The position numbers and the translations under genes were made by a program. Below are positions 17,017-25,414 of a stretch of 64,000 nucleotides of DNA, piece after piece (position 1 is the stretch's first letter; every line of letters begins with the position of its first letter). Source of the stretch: Pontibacter ummariensis (lineage in GTDB: Bacteria; Bacteroidota; Bacteroidia; Cytophagales; Hymenobacteraceae); the NCBI RefSeq assembly GCF_900188175.1, contig NZ_FZOQ01000001.1:372001-436000 (forward strand), read 5' to 3'. The notes beneath the pieces were generated by a model. It saw only the letters and a list, made by a program, of their open reading frames with translations. It was not told the origin of the DNA and did no database searches.

Positions 17017-17697
17017 TTGAAGCTAAGCGTCATCATACCCACTTACCAGGAAGAAGACACGATCGGGCCATTGTTAAAGCACCTGCAGCAACATGTAAGC
17101 ACAGGCACTGAACTGATCGTGGCGGATGGTGGTAGCAGTGATGCCACGCGTTGTATTGCCGAGGAACATGGGGTACGGGTACTAACTTGTGCACGGAAGG
17201 GCAGGGCCCGCCAGATGAACACTGGGGCCGCAGCAAGCACCGGGGATATTCTTTACTTTTTACACGCCGATACTTATCCGCCCCCTGATTTTGAGCAGCA
17301 GTTAATGGTAGCAGTAAAGCAAGGCTACGGCAGCGGCTGCTTTAGGCTTCGGTTCGACCTGTCCCACTGGTTCCTGAGCCTGAATGCCTGGTTCACAAGG
17401 TTCGACGTAGATGCGGTACGTTTCGGAGACCAGAGCCTTTTTGTGCGGCGGGATATTTTTGAGCAGGTGGGCGGTTTCGACGAACGGCTCCTGCTGTTGG
17501 AGGACCAGGAGGTAGTGGGGCGGTTGCGCAAATTAGCGCGTTTCATCGTACTGCCCCAACAGGTAGTGACCTCTGCCCGGAAGTACAAGCAGGTCGGTGT
17601 GTATCGTTTGCAGGCAGGCTATTTCCTGATCTACGGCTTGTACCGGTTAGGGGCTTCACAACAACGCTTGGTAAGGGTGTATAAATGGCTGTTATAG
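17017..17697 (+). CDS. Family 2-like glycosyltransferase (TIGR04283-type)
   Basis: A 226-residue cytoplasmic glycosyltransferase of GT-A fold, starting at the N-terminal beta strand LKLSVIIPTYQEEDTIGPLL. LIVADGGSSDATRCIAE gives the nucleotide-sugar-binding part, and YFLHADTYPPPDFE the DxD-like metal site; ARQMNTGAAASTGDILYFLHAD is the hallmark of the TIGR04283 group, some members of which act in arsenosugar biosynthesis. Other genes of that pathway are not adjacent, so the substrate is open. The start is TTG: an in-frame stop at 16987 precedes it with no ATG between, and the reading starts exactly at the family N-terminus. It is a single gene. Confidence 0.85.
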   Translation: MKLSVIIPTYQEEDTIGPLLKHLQQHVSTGTELIVADGGSSDATRCIAEEHGVRVLTCARKGRARQMNTGAAASTGDILYFLHADTYPPPDFEQQLMVAVKQGYGSGCFRLRFDLSHWFLSLNAWFTRFDVDAVRFGDQSLFVRRDIFEQVGGFDERLLLLEDQEVVGRLRKLARFIVLPQQVVTSARKYKQVGVYRLQAGYFLIYGLYRLGASQQRLVRVYKWLL

Positions 17698-17886
17698 GCC
17701 TAAAGGCTCTTGACCAATAACCGGTTTTCTAAAAGCCCTTGCCAGACAGCTTTGATTGGTGTTCTTCCGTTAAGCTTTGCGAAGCCTTTTTATGCGTAAG
17801 GTAACCATTAACACTAGACATAGTATGGACTTGAGAACTTGTTCTAAAACAGGTACCTTAAGTATCAGCTAAAACAAAAAGACAGT

Positions 17887-19962
17887 ATGATGAAAAAAAC
17901 ACATCTGTTACCTTATTCTGCCGTACTGGCTGGACTGTTGCTTGGCGGTTGTAGTTCGTCTGCAACCAACGAGGGCGATACGTCCGAGACAGTGGAAGTG
18001 AACATGGGCCGAGGGTTGGATCTTGCTAACCTGGATACCACTGTAAGTCCTTGTGTCGATTTTTATCAGTATGCCAACGGCGGCTGGATTAAAAACAATC
18101 CTATCCCTGCCTCGGAGAGCCGCTGGGGATCCTTCAACGAGCTGGCTGAGAAGAACAATGCCGTACTTCGCAATATTTTAACAGAGGCCGCTTCTAACAG
18201 TGCCGCTCCGGAAGGGTCAGCCACGCAGCTGGTCGGCGACTTTTATGCCTCAGGCATAGATTCCGTGGCAACGGACCAGGCGGGGCTGACACCGATAAAG
18301 CCTGAGTTAGAAGAAATAGCAGCCGTAAAGAGCACAGCAGACCTGATCAGCACAGTAGCGGACCTGAAGACCAAAGGCGTAAGCGGCTTCTTTAGCATGT
18401 ATGTGTCGCAGGACGATAAGATCAGTACCCAGTACGCACTGCAGGCTGGGCAGGGGGGACTCGGCTTGCCAGACCGGGATTATTACCTGAAAGAGGATGA
18501 GCGTTCTCAGACGATCCGGAAGGAGTACCTGGAGCACCTGCAGAACATGTTCCAACTGCTGGGCAACGATGCGGCGACTGCTCAGAAGAAGGCACGCACC
18601 GTGTTTGATATTGAGACAAGCCTGGCTAAGGCCTCACGAACCCGCGTGGCACTCCGCGACCCGTACGCCAATTACAATAAGATGACACTGCAGGAGTTTG
18701 CGAATCAGAACCCAAACCTGCGCGTGAGCCAGTTGCTGACAGGAATGGGGGTTCAGGCCGCCAAAGAGATCATTGTGGGGCAGCCGGAGTTCTTCAAGGA
18801 ACTGAATAGCATGCTAAAAAGCGTGCCCCTGGAGGACTGGAAGACCTATACTACCTGGCATGTGGCCCGTACCATGGCCCCTTATCTGAGCCAGAACTTC
18901 GTGGAAGAGAACTTCGACTTTTACGGCAAGGTGCTAAGTGGGGCACAGGAGATGCAGCCGCGCTGGAAGCGGGTGCTGCGTGCCACAGACAGTGCCCTGG
19001 GGGAGGCGTTAGGTCAGCTTTACGTGGAAGAGACTTTCTCGCCGGAGGCCAAGCAAAAGGCAATTACGATGGTGAATAACCTGCAGGAGGCCTTTAAAGA
19101 GCATGTGGCCGACCTGGACTGGATGAGCGAAGCGACCAAGCAGCGGGCCTTGCAAAAGCTGGAGGCTTTCGCCGTGAAGATCGGTTACCCCGATAAGTGG
19201 GAAGACTATCAGGGCCTGGACATCAACCGCGACTCCTATGCCGCTAATGTGATGCGGGCCAGCCAGTTCGCCTTCCGTGATAACATTGGCAAGATCGGAA
19301 AGCCGGTAGACCGGGAGGAGTGGTTTATGTCGCCGCCAACGGTTAACGCTTACTATAACCCGACTATGAATGAGATCGTGTTCCCGGCCGGTATCCTGCA
19401 GCCACCTTTCTTCGACCCACAGGCCGACGATGCGGTTAACTACGGCGGCATGGGTGCTGTGATCGGGCATGAACTAACACACGGCTTTGATGACCAGGGA
19501 GCCAAGTATGACTACGAAGGCAACCTGAAAGACTGGTGGACAGCGCAGGACCTGGAGCAGTTTACGGCCCGTGCCAACGCTGTGGCCGACCAGTACGATC
19601 AGTACACCGTGCTGGACAATTTGCATGTAAACGGCAAACTGACGCTGGGCGAGAACATTGCCGACATCGGGGGACTGAACATTGCTTACACCGCATTGCA
19701 GAAGGCGCTGGAGAATAAGGACCCGGGTAAGATAGCAGGTCTTACGCCTGAACAGCGCTTCTTCCTGGCCTGGGCGCAGATCTGGCGTGTGAATGCGCGC
19801 GATGAGTACCTGAACCAGCAGATTCTGACAGATCCGCACTCACCTGGCCGCTTCCGCACAAACGGTCCGGTGTCTAACATGCCGGAGTTTTACGAAGCTT
19901 TTGGCTGCGAATCAAACGACCAAATGTACAGGAAGGAAGAAAACAGAATCAACATCTGGTAA
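17887..19962 (+). CDS. M13 family metalloendopeptidase, lipoprotein
   Basis: A 691-residue neprilysin/PepO-like zinc peptidase with lipobox LLGGC near residue 22, so probably anchored in the envelope. The M13_N domain starts around residue 50 (SPCVDFYQYANGGWIKNNPIP) and is followed by the M13 catalytic domain. Zinc ligands are in HELTH (His528 and His532, catalytic Glu529), and the third ligand, Glu589, is in ENIADIGG; the substrate-binding NAYY motif is also present. The C-terminus GCESNDQMYRKEENRINIW is the normal family end. It should cleave small peptides in the periplasm or at the surface. It is monocistronic, ending in a large hairpin shared with the cyclophilin gene. Confidence 0.95.
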   Translation: MMKKTHLLPYSAVLAGLLLGGCSSSATNEGDTSETVEVNMGRGLDLANLDTTVSPCVDFYQYANGGWIKNNPIPASESRWGSFNELAEKNNAVLRNILTEAASNSAAPEGSATQLVGDFYASGIDSVATDQAGLTPIKPELEEIAAVKSTADLISTVADLKTKGVSGFFSMYVSQDDKISTQYALQAGQGGLGLPDRDYYLKEDERSQTIRKEYLEHLQNMFQLLGNDAATAQKKARTVFDIETSLAKASRTRVALRDPYANYNKMTLQEFANQNPNLRVSQLLTGMGVQAAKEIIVGQPEFFKELNSMLKSVPLEDWKTYTTWHVARTMAPYLSQNFVEENFDFYGKVLSGAQEMQPRWKRVLRATDSALGEALGQLYVEETFSPEAKQKAITMVNNLQEAFKEHVADLDWMSEATKQRALQKLEAFAVKIGYPDKWEDYQGLDINRDSYAANVMRASQFAFRDNIGKIGKPVDREEWFMSPPTVNAYYNPTMNEIVFPAGILQPPFFDPQADDAVNYGGMGAVIGHELTHGFDDQGAKYDYEGNLKDWWTAQDLEQFTARANAVADQYDQYTVLDNLHVNGKLTLGENIADIGGLNIAYTALQKALENKDPGKIAGLTPEQRFFLAWAQIWRVNARDEYLNQQILTDPHSPGRFRTNGPVSNMPEFYEAFGCESNDQMYRKEENRINIW

Positions 19963-19968
19963 AACTTG

Positions 19969-20026
19969 ACGCTTCCCAAAAAGAAGGCGCGGCAGATTTC
20001 TGCCGCGCCTTCTTTTTGGGAAGCGT
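19969..20026. terminator. 58-bp hairpin terminator between convergent genes
   Basis: Perfect 28-bp arms (19969-19996 and 19999-20026) with a 2-nt loop, between the convergent M13 (+) and cyclophilin (-) genes. A5/T5 runs inside the arms give it terminator character on both strands. Confidence 0.85.
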
Positions 20027-20033
20027 TTAACTG

Positions 20034-20798
20034 CTACTCCTTTACGATTTTAATGGTATGCGGAACTACACGCCTAGGCCAGTCCGAAGCATCCACTGGC
20101 TCCTGCTCAATTTTTTCTACTACATCCATTCCCTCTATTACCTCACCAAAAACAGTATATTCGGTGTCAAGCCCGGGTTCGCCGCCAAGTTCCAGGTAGG
20201 CTTGCTCTTGGGCAGGAGTATAGTCTATGTTGCGTTGGGCCTCGTAGGCGCGTAACTGCTCTTCAAAAACAGGCTCGCCGGTCACGATGTAAAAGTTGTG
20301 GGAGGAAGACTCCTTCTCCGGGTTTCGTTCGTCGCCGTATCGGGCCATTGCCAGTGCCCCGCGCTTGTGAATGTACTTCGGGTTAAACTCCTGGGGTATC
20401 TTGTACCCTCCCTGGCTCATGGTACGCTCGTCAGAGTCGCCTCCCTGTATGGCAAAATCCTTCACCACCCGGTAGAACTCCCCTTCGTTATAAAAGCCAG
20501 CCTTGGTCAGGCGTACGAAGTTAGCCCGGTGCAGGGGCGTTTCTTTATACAGACGTACCTTTATATCACCGTGTCGGGTAGAGATTACCGCTAAGCTATC
20601 AGGGTGCTTTTCGGCATAGGCGCTTAGTACCTCTACTGCGTTCTCATAAGTAAGTGGTACAAGGCCTTGTTCTTCTTCCTCTTCTGCCGCCACAGCCTGG
20701 TCTTCTTCAGAAGCCTGGTTACAGGACGCTAAGGGCGCCAGACAACTTGCGAGTATAAAGGCACTCAAAAGGGCTCTGTATGAAAACAGTTTGATCAT
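20034..20798 (-). CDS. Cyclophilin-type peptidyl-prolyl isomerase, lipoprotein
   Basis: A 254-residue protein with a signal peptide and lipobox near LASC (about residue 26), followed by a Glu-rich spacer (EEDQAVAAEEEEEQG) and then a cyclophilin domain from about residue 75. It contains the family segments YRVVKDFAIQGGD, GALAMARYGDERNPEKESSSHNFYIVTG and TEYTVFGEVIEGMDVVEKI. Cyclophilins catalyse cis-trans isomerisation at proline; this one would assist folding in the periplasm, probably tethered to the membrane. A helical insert (RAYEAQRNIDYTPAQEQAYLEL) of about 25 residues before the last strands is a lineage extension seen in Bacteroidota members. It is a single gene. Confidence 0.92.
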   Translation of the reverse strand: MIKLFSYRALLSAFILASCLAPLASCNQASEEDQAVAAEEEEEQGLVPLTYENAVEVLSAYAEKHPDSLAVISTRHGDIKVRLYKETPLHRANFVRLTKAGFYNEGEFYRVVKDFAIQGGDSDERTMSQGGYKIPQEFNPKYIHKRGALAMARYGDERNPEKESSSHNFYIVTGEPVFEEQLRAYEAQRNIDYTPAQEQAYLELGGEPGLDTEYTVFGEVIEGMDVVEKIEQEPVDASDWPRRVVPHTIKIVKE

Positions 20799-21219
20799 CT
20801 TTTCGTGGGTTTACTCTTGTTTCGAATATACAAGGATTCGCCTAAAGATGCTATCCCCTACGGTTACAACAGCTTAGATTAAGTGGTACTCCTTTTAACT
20901 ATTCTAATACGTGGGAAGTGCCTGTGTTGCAAATAGCGTGTGTTAGCAAAAACCTGCTGCTGTTAAACTTGCTTTTCCGGAGCTGTTCCTTCCCTTGCCC
21001 GTGCTCTTTTGTGACTCCTGTTCCTACACCTAACTAGTTTTGCCGGAAGCCTCTGTTATAACAAAAGGCGTGATTGGACTGCTTTGGAAAGCTTTTGAAT
21101 GAGGTATGATAAAAAATTAATAATATAATTTGCATATATATACATTAATCAATAGATTAGATATGACATCACTTCATTTTATTAAACATTTTTCTCATCA
21201 CTAAACCTAATCAAGTAGT
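20799..21219 (+). other. AT-rich intergenic region upstream of the subtilisin
   Basis: This 421-bp space between divergent genes has no convincing ORF. The half nearest the subtilisin (21100-21200) is very AT-rich and contains TATAATTTG at 21124-21132, one base longer than the -7 consensus, with TTTG at 21094-21097. It is a possible but imperfect promoter. Confidence 0.4.
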
Positions 21220-22440
21220 ATGAAGAACACTTTACGTTTAAGAGGCTTAATGCGCTCTGTCCTGTTTGGTGCAGCTATGGCAACAGCTGCCTGCACCTTC
21301 ACTGCCTGTGACAACGAAGGAGAAACGCTGGCACCAGAGGCCGAAGTACAGGCTGGTAGTCAAAACGGGGCGATCATCCCGGGTAAATACATAATTGTAT
21401 TTAAGCAAGACGGAAATTTGCGCTTGGATCCGGGAGCTAGCTATGAACAGCGCGTGGACGTGGTTCGTAACGTTGGGAAGGATATACTGGCAGCGAATGG
21501 AGTTAAAGATATTAAGATAGAGCAGGCGTACGGCCAGGCGCTGCAGGGTATAGCGGTTAATTTATCCGTAGAGGAGGCGGAAGCCCTCCGGCATGATCCG
21601 AAGGTGGCCTACGTAGAGCCGGATCGTATTGTGATGCTTGCCAAGCCAGACAGAGGCGGTGGCGGCGGTTCTACTGGCCAGACTGTGCCATATGGCATTT
21701 CCCGCGTAGGATATGCCAGCGGGGCAGGAAAAACTGCTTGGGTCATCGACACCGGCGTTGACCTGAATCACCCGGACCTGAAGGTGGATGCAGGTCGTAG
21801 CATGTCTGTGTTCACTTCTGGCAGAGATGCAGGTACTGCCGACGACATGAACGGACACGGATCGCATGTGGCCGGTACCATTGCTGCTAAGAACAACACT
21901 ACCGGGGTGGTTGGTGTTGCTCATGATGCCACCGTTGTAGCTGTTAAAGTGCTCGATTCCCGTGGCAGCGGCTCATACTCCGGGGTTATTGCCGGTGTGG
22001 ATTATGTTGCAGCTAACGCTAAATCCGGTGATGTGGCGAACATGAGCCTTGGTGGTCCTGTTTCAGATGCTTTGGATCTAGCCATTACTAAGGCAGCGGA
22101 CAAGGGTATTAAGTTTGCCCTAGCTGCTGGTAATGAAAGCACAGATGCTAACAACTCGTCTCCAGCACGTGTGAACCACAGCAACGTGTACACCATATCA
22201 GCCATGGATGATAAAGATACTTTTGCTTATTTCTCGAACTACGGCAATCCGCCTGTTGACTTCTGTGCTCCCGGCGTAAACATTCAGTCTACCTGGAAAG
22301 ACGGTGGCTACAACACCATCAGTGGTACTTCAATGGCTTCGCCACATGTAGCAGGCTTGTTGCTATTAGGAAACATAAATGAAGATGGAAAGGTGCTTGG
22401 AGACCCTGATGGAAACGCGGATCCGATTGCACACAACTAA
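21220..22440 (+). CDS. Secreted subtilisin-family (S8) serine protease
   Basis: A 406-residue preproenzyme. An N-terminal signal peptide with a possible lipobox FTAC (Cys about residue 30) is followed by an inhibitor I9-type propeptide (GKYIIVFKQDG to AYVEPDRIVML), a Gly-rich linker (DRGGGGGS) and an S8 catalytic domain. The triad is Asp177 in VIDTGVDLNHPDL, His213 in GHGSHVAGT and Ser371 in GTSMASPHVAG; the oxyanion Asn is in ALAAGNEST. It resembles subtilisin/thermitase-like S8A enzymes of Bacteroidota. No T9SS C-terminal domain is present, because the protein stops soon after the catalytic helix with a short acidic tail. It should be extracytoplasmic. It is a single gene with a terminator at 22475. 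Confidence 0.93.
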   Translation: MKNTLRLRGLMRSVLFGAAMATAACTFTACDNEGETLAPEAEVQAGSQNGAIIPGKYIIVFKQDGNLRLDPGASYEQRVDVVRNVGKDILAANGVKDIKIEQAYGQALQGIAVNLSVEEAEALRHDPKVAYVEPDRIVMLAKPDRGGGGGSTGQTVPYGISRVGYASGAGKTAWVIDTGVDLNHPDLKVDAGRSMSVFTSGRDAGTADDMNGHGSHVAGTIAAKNNTTGVVGVAHDATVVAVKVLDSRGSGSYSGVIAGVDYVAANAKSGDVANMSLGGPVSDALDLAITKAADKGIKFALAAGNESTDANNSSPARVNHSNVYTISAMDDKDTFAYFSNYGNPPVDFCAPGVNIQSTWKDGGYNTISGTSMASPHVAGLLLLGNINEDGKVLGDPDGNADPIAHN

Positions 22441-22474
22441 TTTGTTTGTTTAAGTTTAAAGTGAGCTATACAAG

Positions 22475-22505
22475 GGGCAGCCAAACGGCTGCCCTTTTAT
22501 TTTTT
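22475..22505 (+). terminator. Terminator after the subtilisin gene
   Basis: Stem GGGCAGCC (22475-22482) with GGCTGCCC (22487-22494), loop AAAC, followed by a T-rich run (TTTTATTTTTT). It separates the convergent subtilisin and GNAT genes. Confidence 0.8.
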
Positions 22506-22513
22506 CGCCCTTC

Positions 22514-23014
22514 CTACAATACTTTGCGCATCACATAGTCATTCATCCAGTACGGACCAATAGGAATATCCTCTTCGAGGTGTACTGTGTAACCGCAGCG
22601 CTCGTAAAACTGTTTTGCTTTGTTGTACCGGTTCACGTTCAGGTCCAGAACAGCCGCCCCTCTTTTCCGAACTTCCTCTTCCGCTGCTGAAAGTAGTACC
22701 TTCCCATAGCCTTTGCCCTGCAGCTCCGTGAGCAGGTAGATTTTGTTGAGCTTGTACACGTGCTCTGTCGCGTCTTTGAGGGAAAATGCGGCAAAGCCAA
22801 TCGGGGTCTTCTCTTCGAAAAGAAGCAGGAACGTCTGCCCCTCCTGCATCTGCTGCCGTAAGGCTTCCTCCTCATAGATTACCTCAAACATATACTCTAC
22901 CTGTTCCTGTGACAGAATGCTGCTGTAAGTAGGCGCCCAGATAGACTGGGCTAGTTGGTGGAGGGTAGGGATATCTGCTTCGGTGGCTTGCCGTATACTG
23001 TAACTCGTGTTCAT
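22514..23014 (-). CDS. GNAT family N-acetyltransferase
   Basis: A 166-residue GNAT-fold enzyme. The acetyl-CoA-binding motif A is LTELQGKGYGKVLLSAAEEEVRKRG (Q-x-x-G-x-G/A form), and the C-terminal motif KQFYERCGYTVHLEEDI is typical. The N-part begins IRQATEADIPTLHQLAQSIW, as in many substrate-unspecified GNATs. The substrate is unknown; family members acetylate amines on small molecules, peptides or proteins. It is cytoplasmic. The start ATG sits only 4 bases downstream of a TATTTTTG box (minus strand, 23026-23019), so the transcript may be nearly leaderless, or the real promoter may be elsewhere. Confidence 0.9.
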   Translation of the reverse strand: MNTSYSIRQATEADIPTLHQLAQSIWAPTYSSILSQEQVEYMFEVIYEEEALRQQMQEGQTFLLLFEEKTPIGFAAFSLKDATEHVYKLNKIYLLTELQGKGYGKVLLSAAEEEVRKRGAAVLDLNVNRYNKAKQFYERCGYTVHLEEDIPIGPYWMNDYVMRKVL

Positions 23015-23143
23015 AATTCAAAAATAGTGCAGGTGAAAGATACAGACTGGCCGGCAAAAAGCAAGGTTTGCGGGGCCAGCCTTTTGTAAAACAGGAGATA
23101 TCTTAACTTGCGGGTATCGCAAACTGGATCCTAAAAATAAAGA

Positions 23144-24142
23144 ATGAAAGCAGTCACATTAAAAGAGATTGGAAAACCACTAGAGATAATTGAAAAGGAC
23201 AAGCCGCAGCCGGGGGAAGGGGAGGTGCTGGTACAGGTAAAGGCCGCTGCCTTGAACCACCGAGACGTCTGGATACAGAAGGGGCAGTATGCCAGCATTA
23301 AAGTGCCTGCTGTGCCTGGCTCTGATGGGGCCGGTGTCGTAGTTGAAACAGGCGAAGGAGTAGATGACAGCTGGTTAGGAAAAGAAGTGATCATAGACCC
23401 CGCTACCAACTGGGGAGACAACCCGCGGGCACAGGGCCGGGACTTTAAAATACTGGGCATGCCACAGGAGGGCACCTTTGCGGAATATGTGAAGGTACCT
23501 GCCACCAACCTGTACGGTAAGCCGGAGCATCTAAGCTTTGAGGAAGCCGCTGCAGTGCCTTTAGGGGGCGTAACAGCCTATCGGGCCCTGTTTACGCGCT
23601 GTAACCTGCAGGAAGGGGAGCGCGTGCTTGTAACAGGTGCAGGCGGTGGTGTGGCTTTGTTTGCTGTACAGTTTGCTGTGGCTGCGGGTGCCGAGGTCTG
23701 GGTTACCTCCGGCGCTGAGGAGAAAGTAGAGCGGGCAAAGTTGTTGGGCGCGAAGGGAGGCGTTAACTACAAAACAGAGGACTGGGGCAAAAAGCTGAAG
23801 GAGCAGGCCGGCGGCTTTGATGTGATGATCGACTCGGCTGGGGGAGAAGGCTTTGCACAACTGGTAAGACTGGCAAACCCGGGCGCGCGCATCGGTATCT
23901 ACGGCCGCACGGCAGGTACGATCCCCAGCCTGAATCCGGCCGAGATCTTCTGGAAACAGATCTCCATTAACGGCAGCACCATGGGGACAGCGCAGGACTT
24001 TGCTGACATGGTACAGTTCATCAGCGATAAAACGCTAAAGCCTGTGATTGATAAGGTGTTTCCGCTGGAGGAGGCAGAAAGAGCTTTCCGCCGCATGGAC
24101 GAAGGCCAGCAGTTCGGTAAGATCGTGCTGAAGCTGGACTAA
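23144..24142 (+). CDS. Zinc-independent MDR oxidoreductase (quinone oxidoreductase-like)
   Basis: A 332-residue medium-chain dehydrogenase/reductase. The GroES-like N-part has LVQVKAAALNHRDVWIQKGQYASIKVPAVPGSDGAGVV, and the Rossmann domain has VTGAGGGVALFAVQFAVAAGAEVWVTSG for NADPH binding. The Cys cluster for structural zinc is missing, as in quinone reductases and enoyl reductases of this superfamily. It likely reduces a C=C bond of a quinone or enone with NAD(P)H in the cytoplasm; the substrate is unknown. It is full-length, ending in the family C-terminus EEAERAFRRMDEGQQFGKIVLKLD. It is a single gene with ACBP following 150 bp later. Confidence 0.9.
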   Translation: MKAVTLKEIGKPLEIIEKDKPQPGEGEVLVQVKAAALNHRDVWIQKGQYASIKVPAVPGSDGAGVVVETGEGVDDSWLGKEVIIDPATNWGDNPRAQGRDFKILGMPQEGTFAEYVKVPATNLYGKPEHLSFEEAAAVPLGGVTAYRALFTRCNLQEGERVLVTGAGGGVALFAVQFAVAAGAEVWVTSGAEEKVERAKLLGAKGGVNYKTEDWGKKLKEQAGGFDVMIDSAGGEGFAQLVRLANPGARIGIYGRTAGTIPSLNPAEIFWKQISINGSTMGTAQDFADMVQFISDKTLKPVIDKVFPLEEAERAFRRMDEGQQFGKIVLKLD

Positions 24143-24294
24143 GCCAACACGAAACAGGAGGGGGAGCGCCAGATACCTTGTTTACAGGCTGTTGGAACGT
24201 TGGGGAGCAAGAAGAAAGATGAGTTAAAAAGTTATGCATGCAGAGGATAAATGCTTATCTTGATGCATCATCTTTAAAGAAAAACAAGCATAAT

Positions 24295-24552
24295 ATGGCG
24301 ACACAAGAAGAATTTGAAAGTGCAGTAGCAAAGTCTCAAACACTGTCGGAACGCCCCAGTAATGATGTGCTGCTACAACTGTACGGCCTGTACAAGCAGG
24401 CTACCGAAGGCAACGTGAACACCGAGCGCCCGGGCGGCTTTGACTTTAAGAACATAGCCAAGTGGGATGCCTGGAAGCAGCAGGAAGGCAAAGGCCAGGA
24501 AGAGGCCCGTAGCCAGTACGTGCAGCTGGTAAACAAGCTGGCCGCCAGGTAA
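24295..24552 (+). CDS. Acyl-CoA-binding protein
   Basis: An 85-residue ACBP. It shows the four-helix acyl-CoA-binding pattern: FESAVAKSQTLSERPSNDVLLQLYGLYKQATEGN, then RPGGFDFKNIAKWDAWKQQEGKGQEEARSQYVQLVNKL, with the conserved Tyr, Lys and Trp residues (LYGLYKQA, AKWDAWK). It binds long-chain acyl-CoA esters in the cytoplasm for buffering and transport. I set the start at ATG 24295, because an upstream ATG at 24238 would add 19 residues not found in the family. The gene is monocistronic with a terminator 23 bp after its stop. Confidence 0.92.
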   Translation: MATQEEFESAVAKSQTLSERPSNDVLLQLYGLYKQATEGNVNTERPGGFDFKNIAKWDAWKQQEGKGQEEARSQYVQLVNKLAAR

Positions 24553-24575
24553 AAGGAATTTATCAGAAGCGTATG

Positions 24576-24607
24576 GCAGCCACTTTTACAGTGGCTGCTT
24601 TTTTATT
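24576..24607 (+). terminator. Terminator after ACBP
   Basis: Stem GCAGCCACT (24576-24584) with AGTGGCTGC (24590-24598) and T-run TTTTTTATTT. Confidence 0.8.
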
Positions 24608-25046
24608 TCCGCTTCCAGCGGTAGCCGCAGTTGTAGCAGTGGTACTTACGGCTAAGAAAGGGCACCGGAAAACCTAGGAACAGATAGCTGAGGGAGAAAA
24701 CCGTTTTATTGTATTTCTCTTCGTTCACGTTATCGGAGCCACAGTTAGGGCACACGATAGCCTCCGGGTGCTCCTGCATGGGCGGGGCCAGCTCAATGCT
24801 TTCGTTTAACTCGAACTCACCTTCACCGCCCTGTATGCGGGCCAGGATAGCCTTTGCCTCCTCCACATCCTGCTCCGTTACTTTAAGCTTAACGCCTCCT
24901 ACAGCCACCGAGTAAAAGGGCTGTGCGCCCACGATGTGTTCATCCCCCAGAAAACACAGAATGCCCTCTGCCTCCAGGCGCCCCTTCAGGATGTGCGCTT
25001 CGGTTAGGTCGTTAAAAGCAGCTATGGTAACAAGGCGTTCTGCCAT
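24603..25046 (-). CDS. DUF2007 domain protein with C-terminal zinc ribbon
   Basis: A 147-residue cytoplasmic protein. Residues 1-65 are a DUF2007 (PII-like signal-protein) domain, VTIAAFNDLTEAHILKGRLEAEGI, ending in KLKVTEQDVEEAKAILARIQ. After a short acidic linker, CPNCGSDNVNEEKYNK and YHCYNCGYRWKRK supply two CxxC pairs, a zinc ribbon. DUF2007 is a predicted small-molecule or signal-transduction domain without a proven ligand. The gene is 12 bp downstream of the CDGSH gene on the same strand, so the two form an operon. Confidence 0.85.
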   Translation of the reverse strand: MAERLVTIAAFNDLTEAHILKGRLEAEGILCFLGDEHIVGAQPFYSVAVGGVKLKVTEQDVEEAKAILARIQGGEGEFELNESIELAPPMQEHPEAIVCPNCGSDNVNEEKYNKTVFSLSYLFLGFPVPFLSRKYHCYNCGYRWKRK

Positions 25047-25058
25047 CTGGTACGGGGC

Positions 25059-25280
25059 TTATTTCTTTGGAGGAAGGTCAAAAGCTTCGGCTTCGTGCTC
25101 AAAGTGTCCCTTGTGAGAGCCATCGCAAAAAGGCTTGTTTTGCGAACGGCCGCAGCGGCAGATGGAAACCAGTTCTCTGCCTCCTAGTCCATAGGTGTTC
25201 CCATTCTTGTCCACAATTTCAAAGTCGCCCTCTACACGCAGAGAGCCGTTGTTGTTTACCGTGATTTTCGTTTTTGCCAT
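25059..25280 (-). CDS. CDGSH iron-sulfur domain protein
   Basis: A 73-residue protein carrying ICRCGRSQNKPFCDGSHKG, which matches the CDGSH signature C-x-C-x2-S-x3-P-x-C-D-G-S-H: three Cys and one His bind a redox-active 2Fe-2S cluster. The family is involved in iron-sulfur and redox handling, usually without a clear bacterial partner. I start it at ATG 25280, 8 codons after a less likely upstream ATG at 25304. It forms an operon with the DUF2007/zinc-ribbon gene. It is cytoplasmic with no membrane anchor, unlike the mitochondrial mitoNEET. Confidence 0.9.
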   Translation of the reverse strand: MAKTKITVNNNGSLRVEGDFEIVDKNGNTYGLGGRELVSICRCGRSQNKPFCDGSHKGHFEHEAEAFDLPPKK

Positions 25281-25366
25281 CTTGTCTGTATGAGATCTAA
25301 ACAAATATACTCATTAAATGGGACAAGTACCCCTTAGGGACGATCAGAGCAGGTGAAATCAAACAA

Positions 25367-25394
25367 AAAAGGCCCTGGGTCACCAGGGCCTTTT
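25367..25394 (-). terminator. Terminator after the lipoprotein gene
   Basis: Stem AAAAGGCCCTGG (25367-25378) with CCAGGGCCTTTT (25383-25394), loop GTCA. In the minus direction it ends the transcript of the lipoprotein at 25415-26218. Confidence 0.8.
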
Positions 25395-25414
25395 CTTGAA
25401 AATAGGTCCAAATT

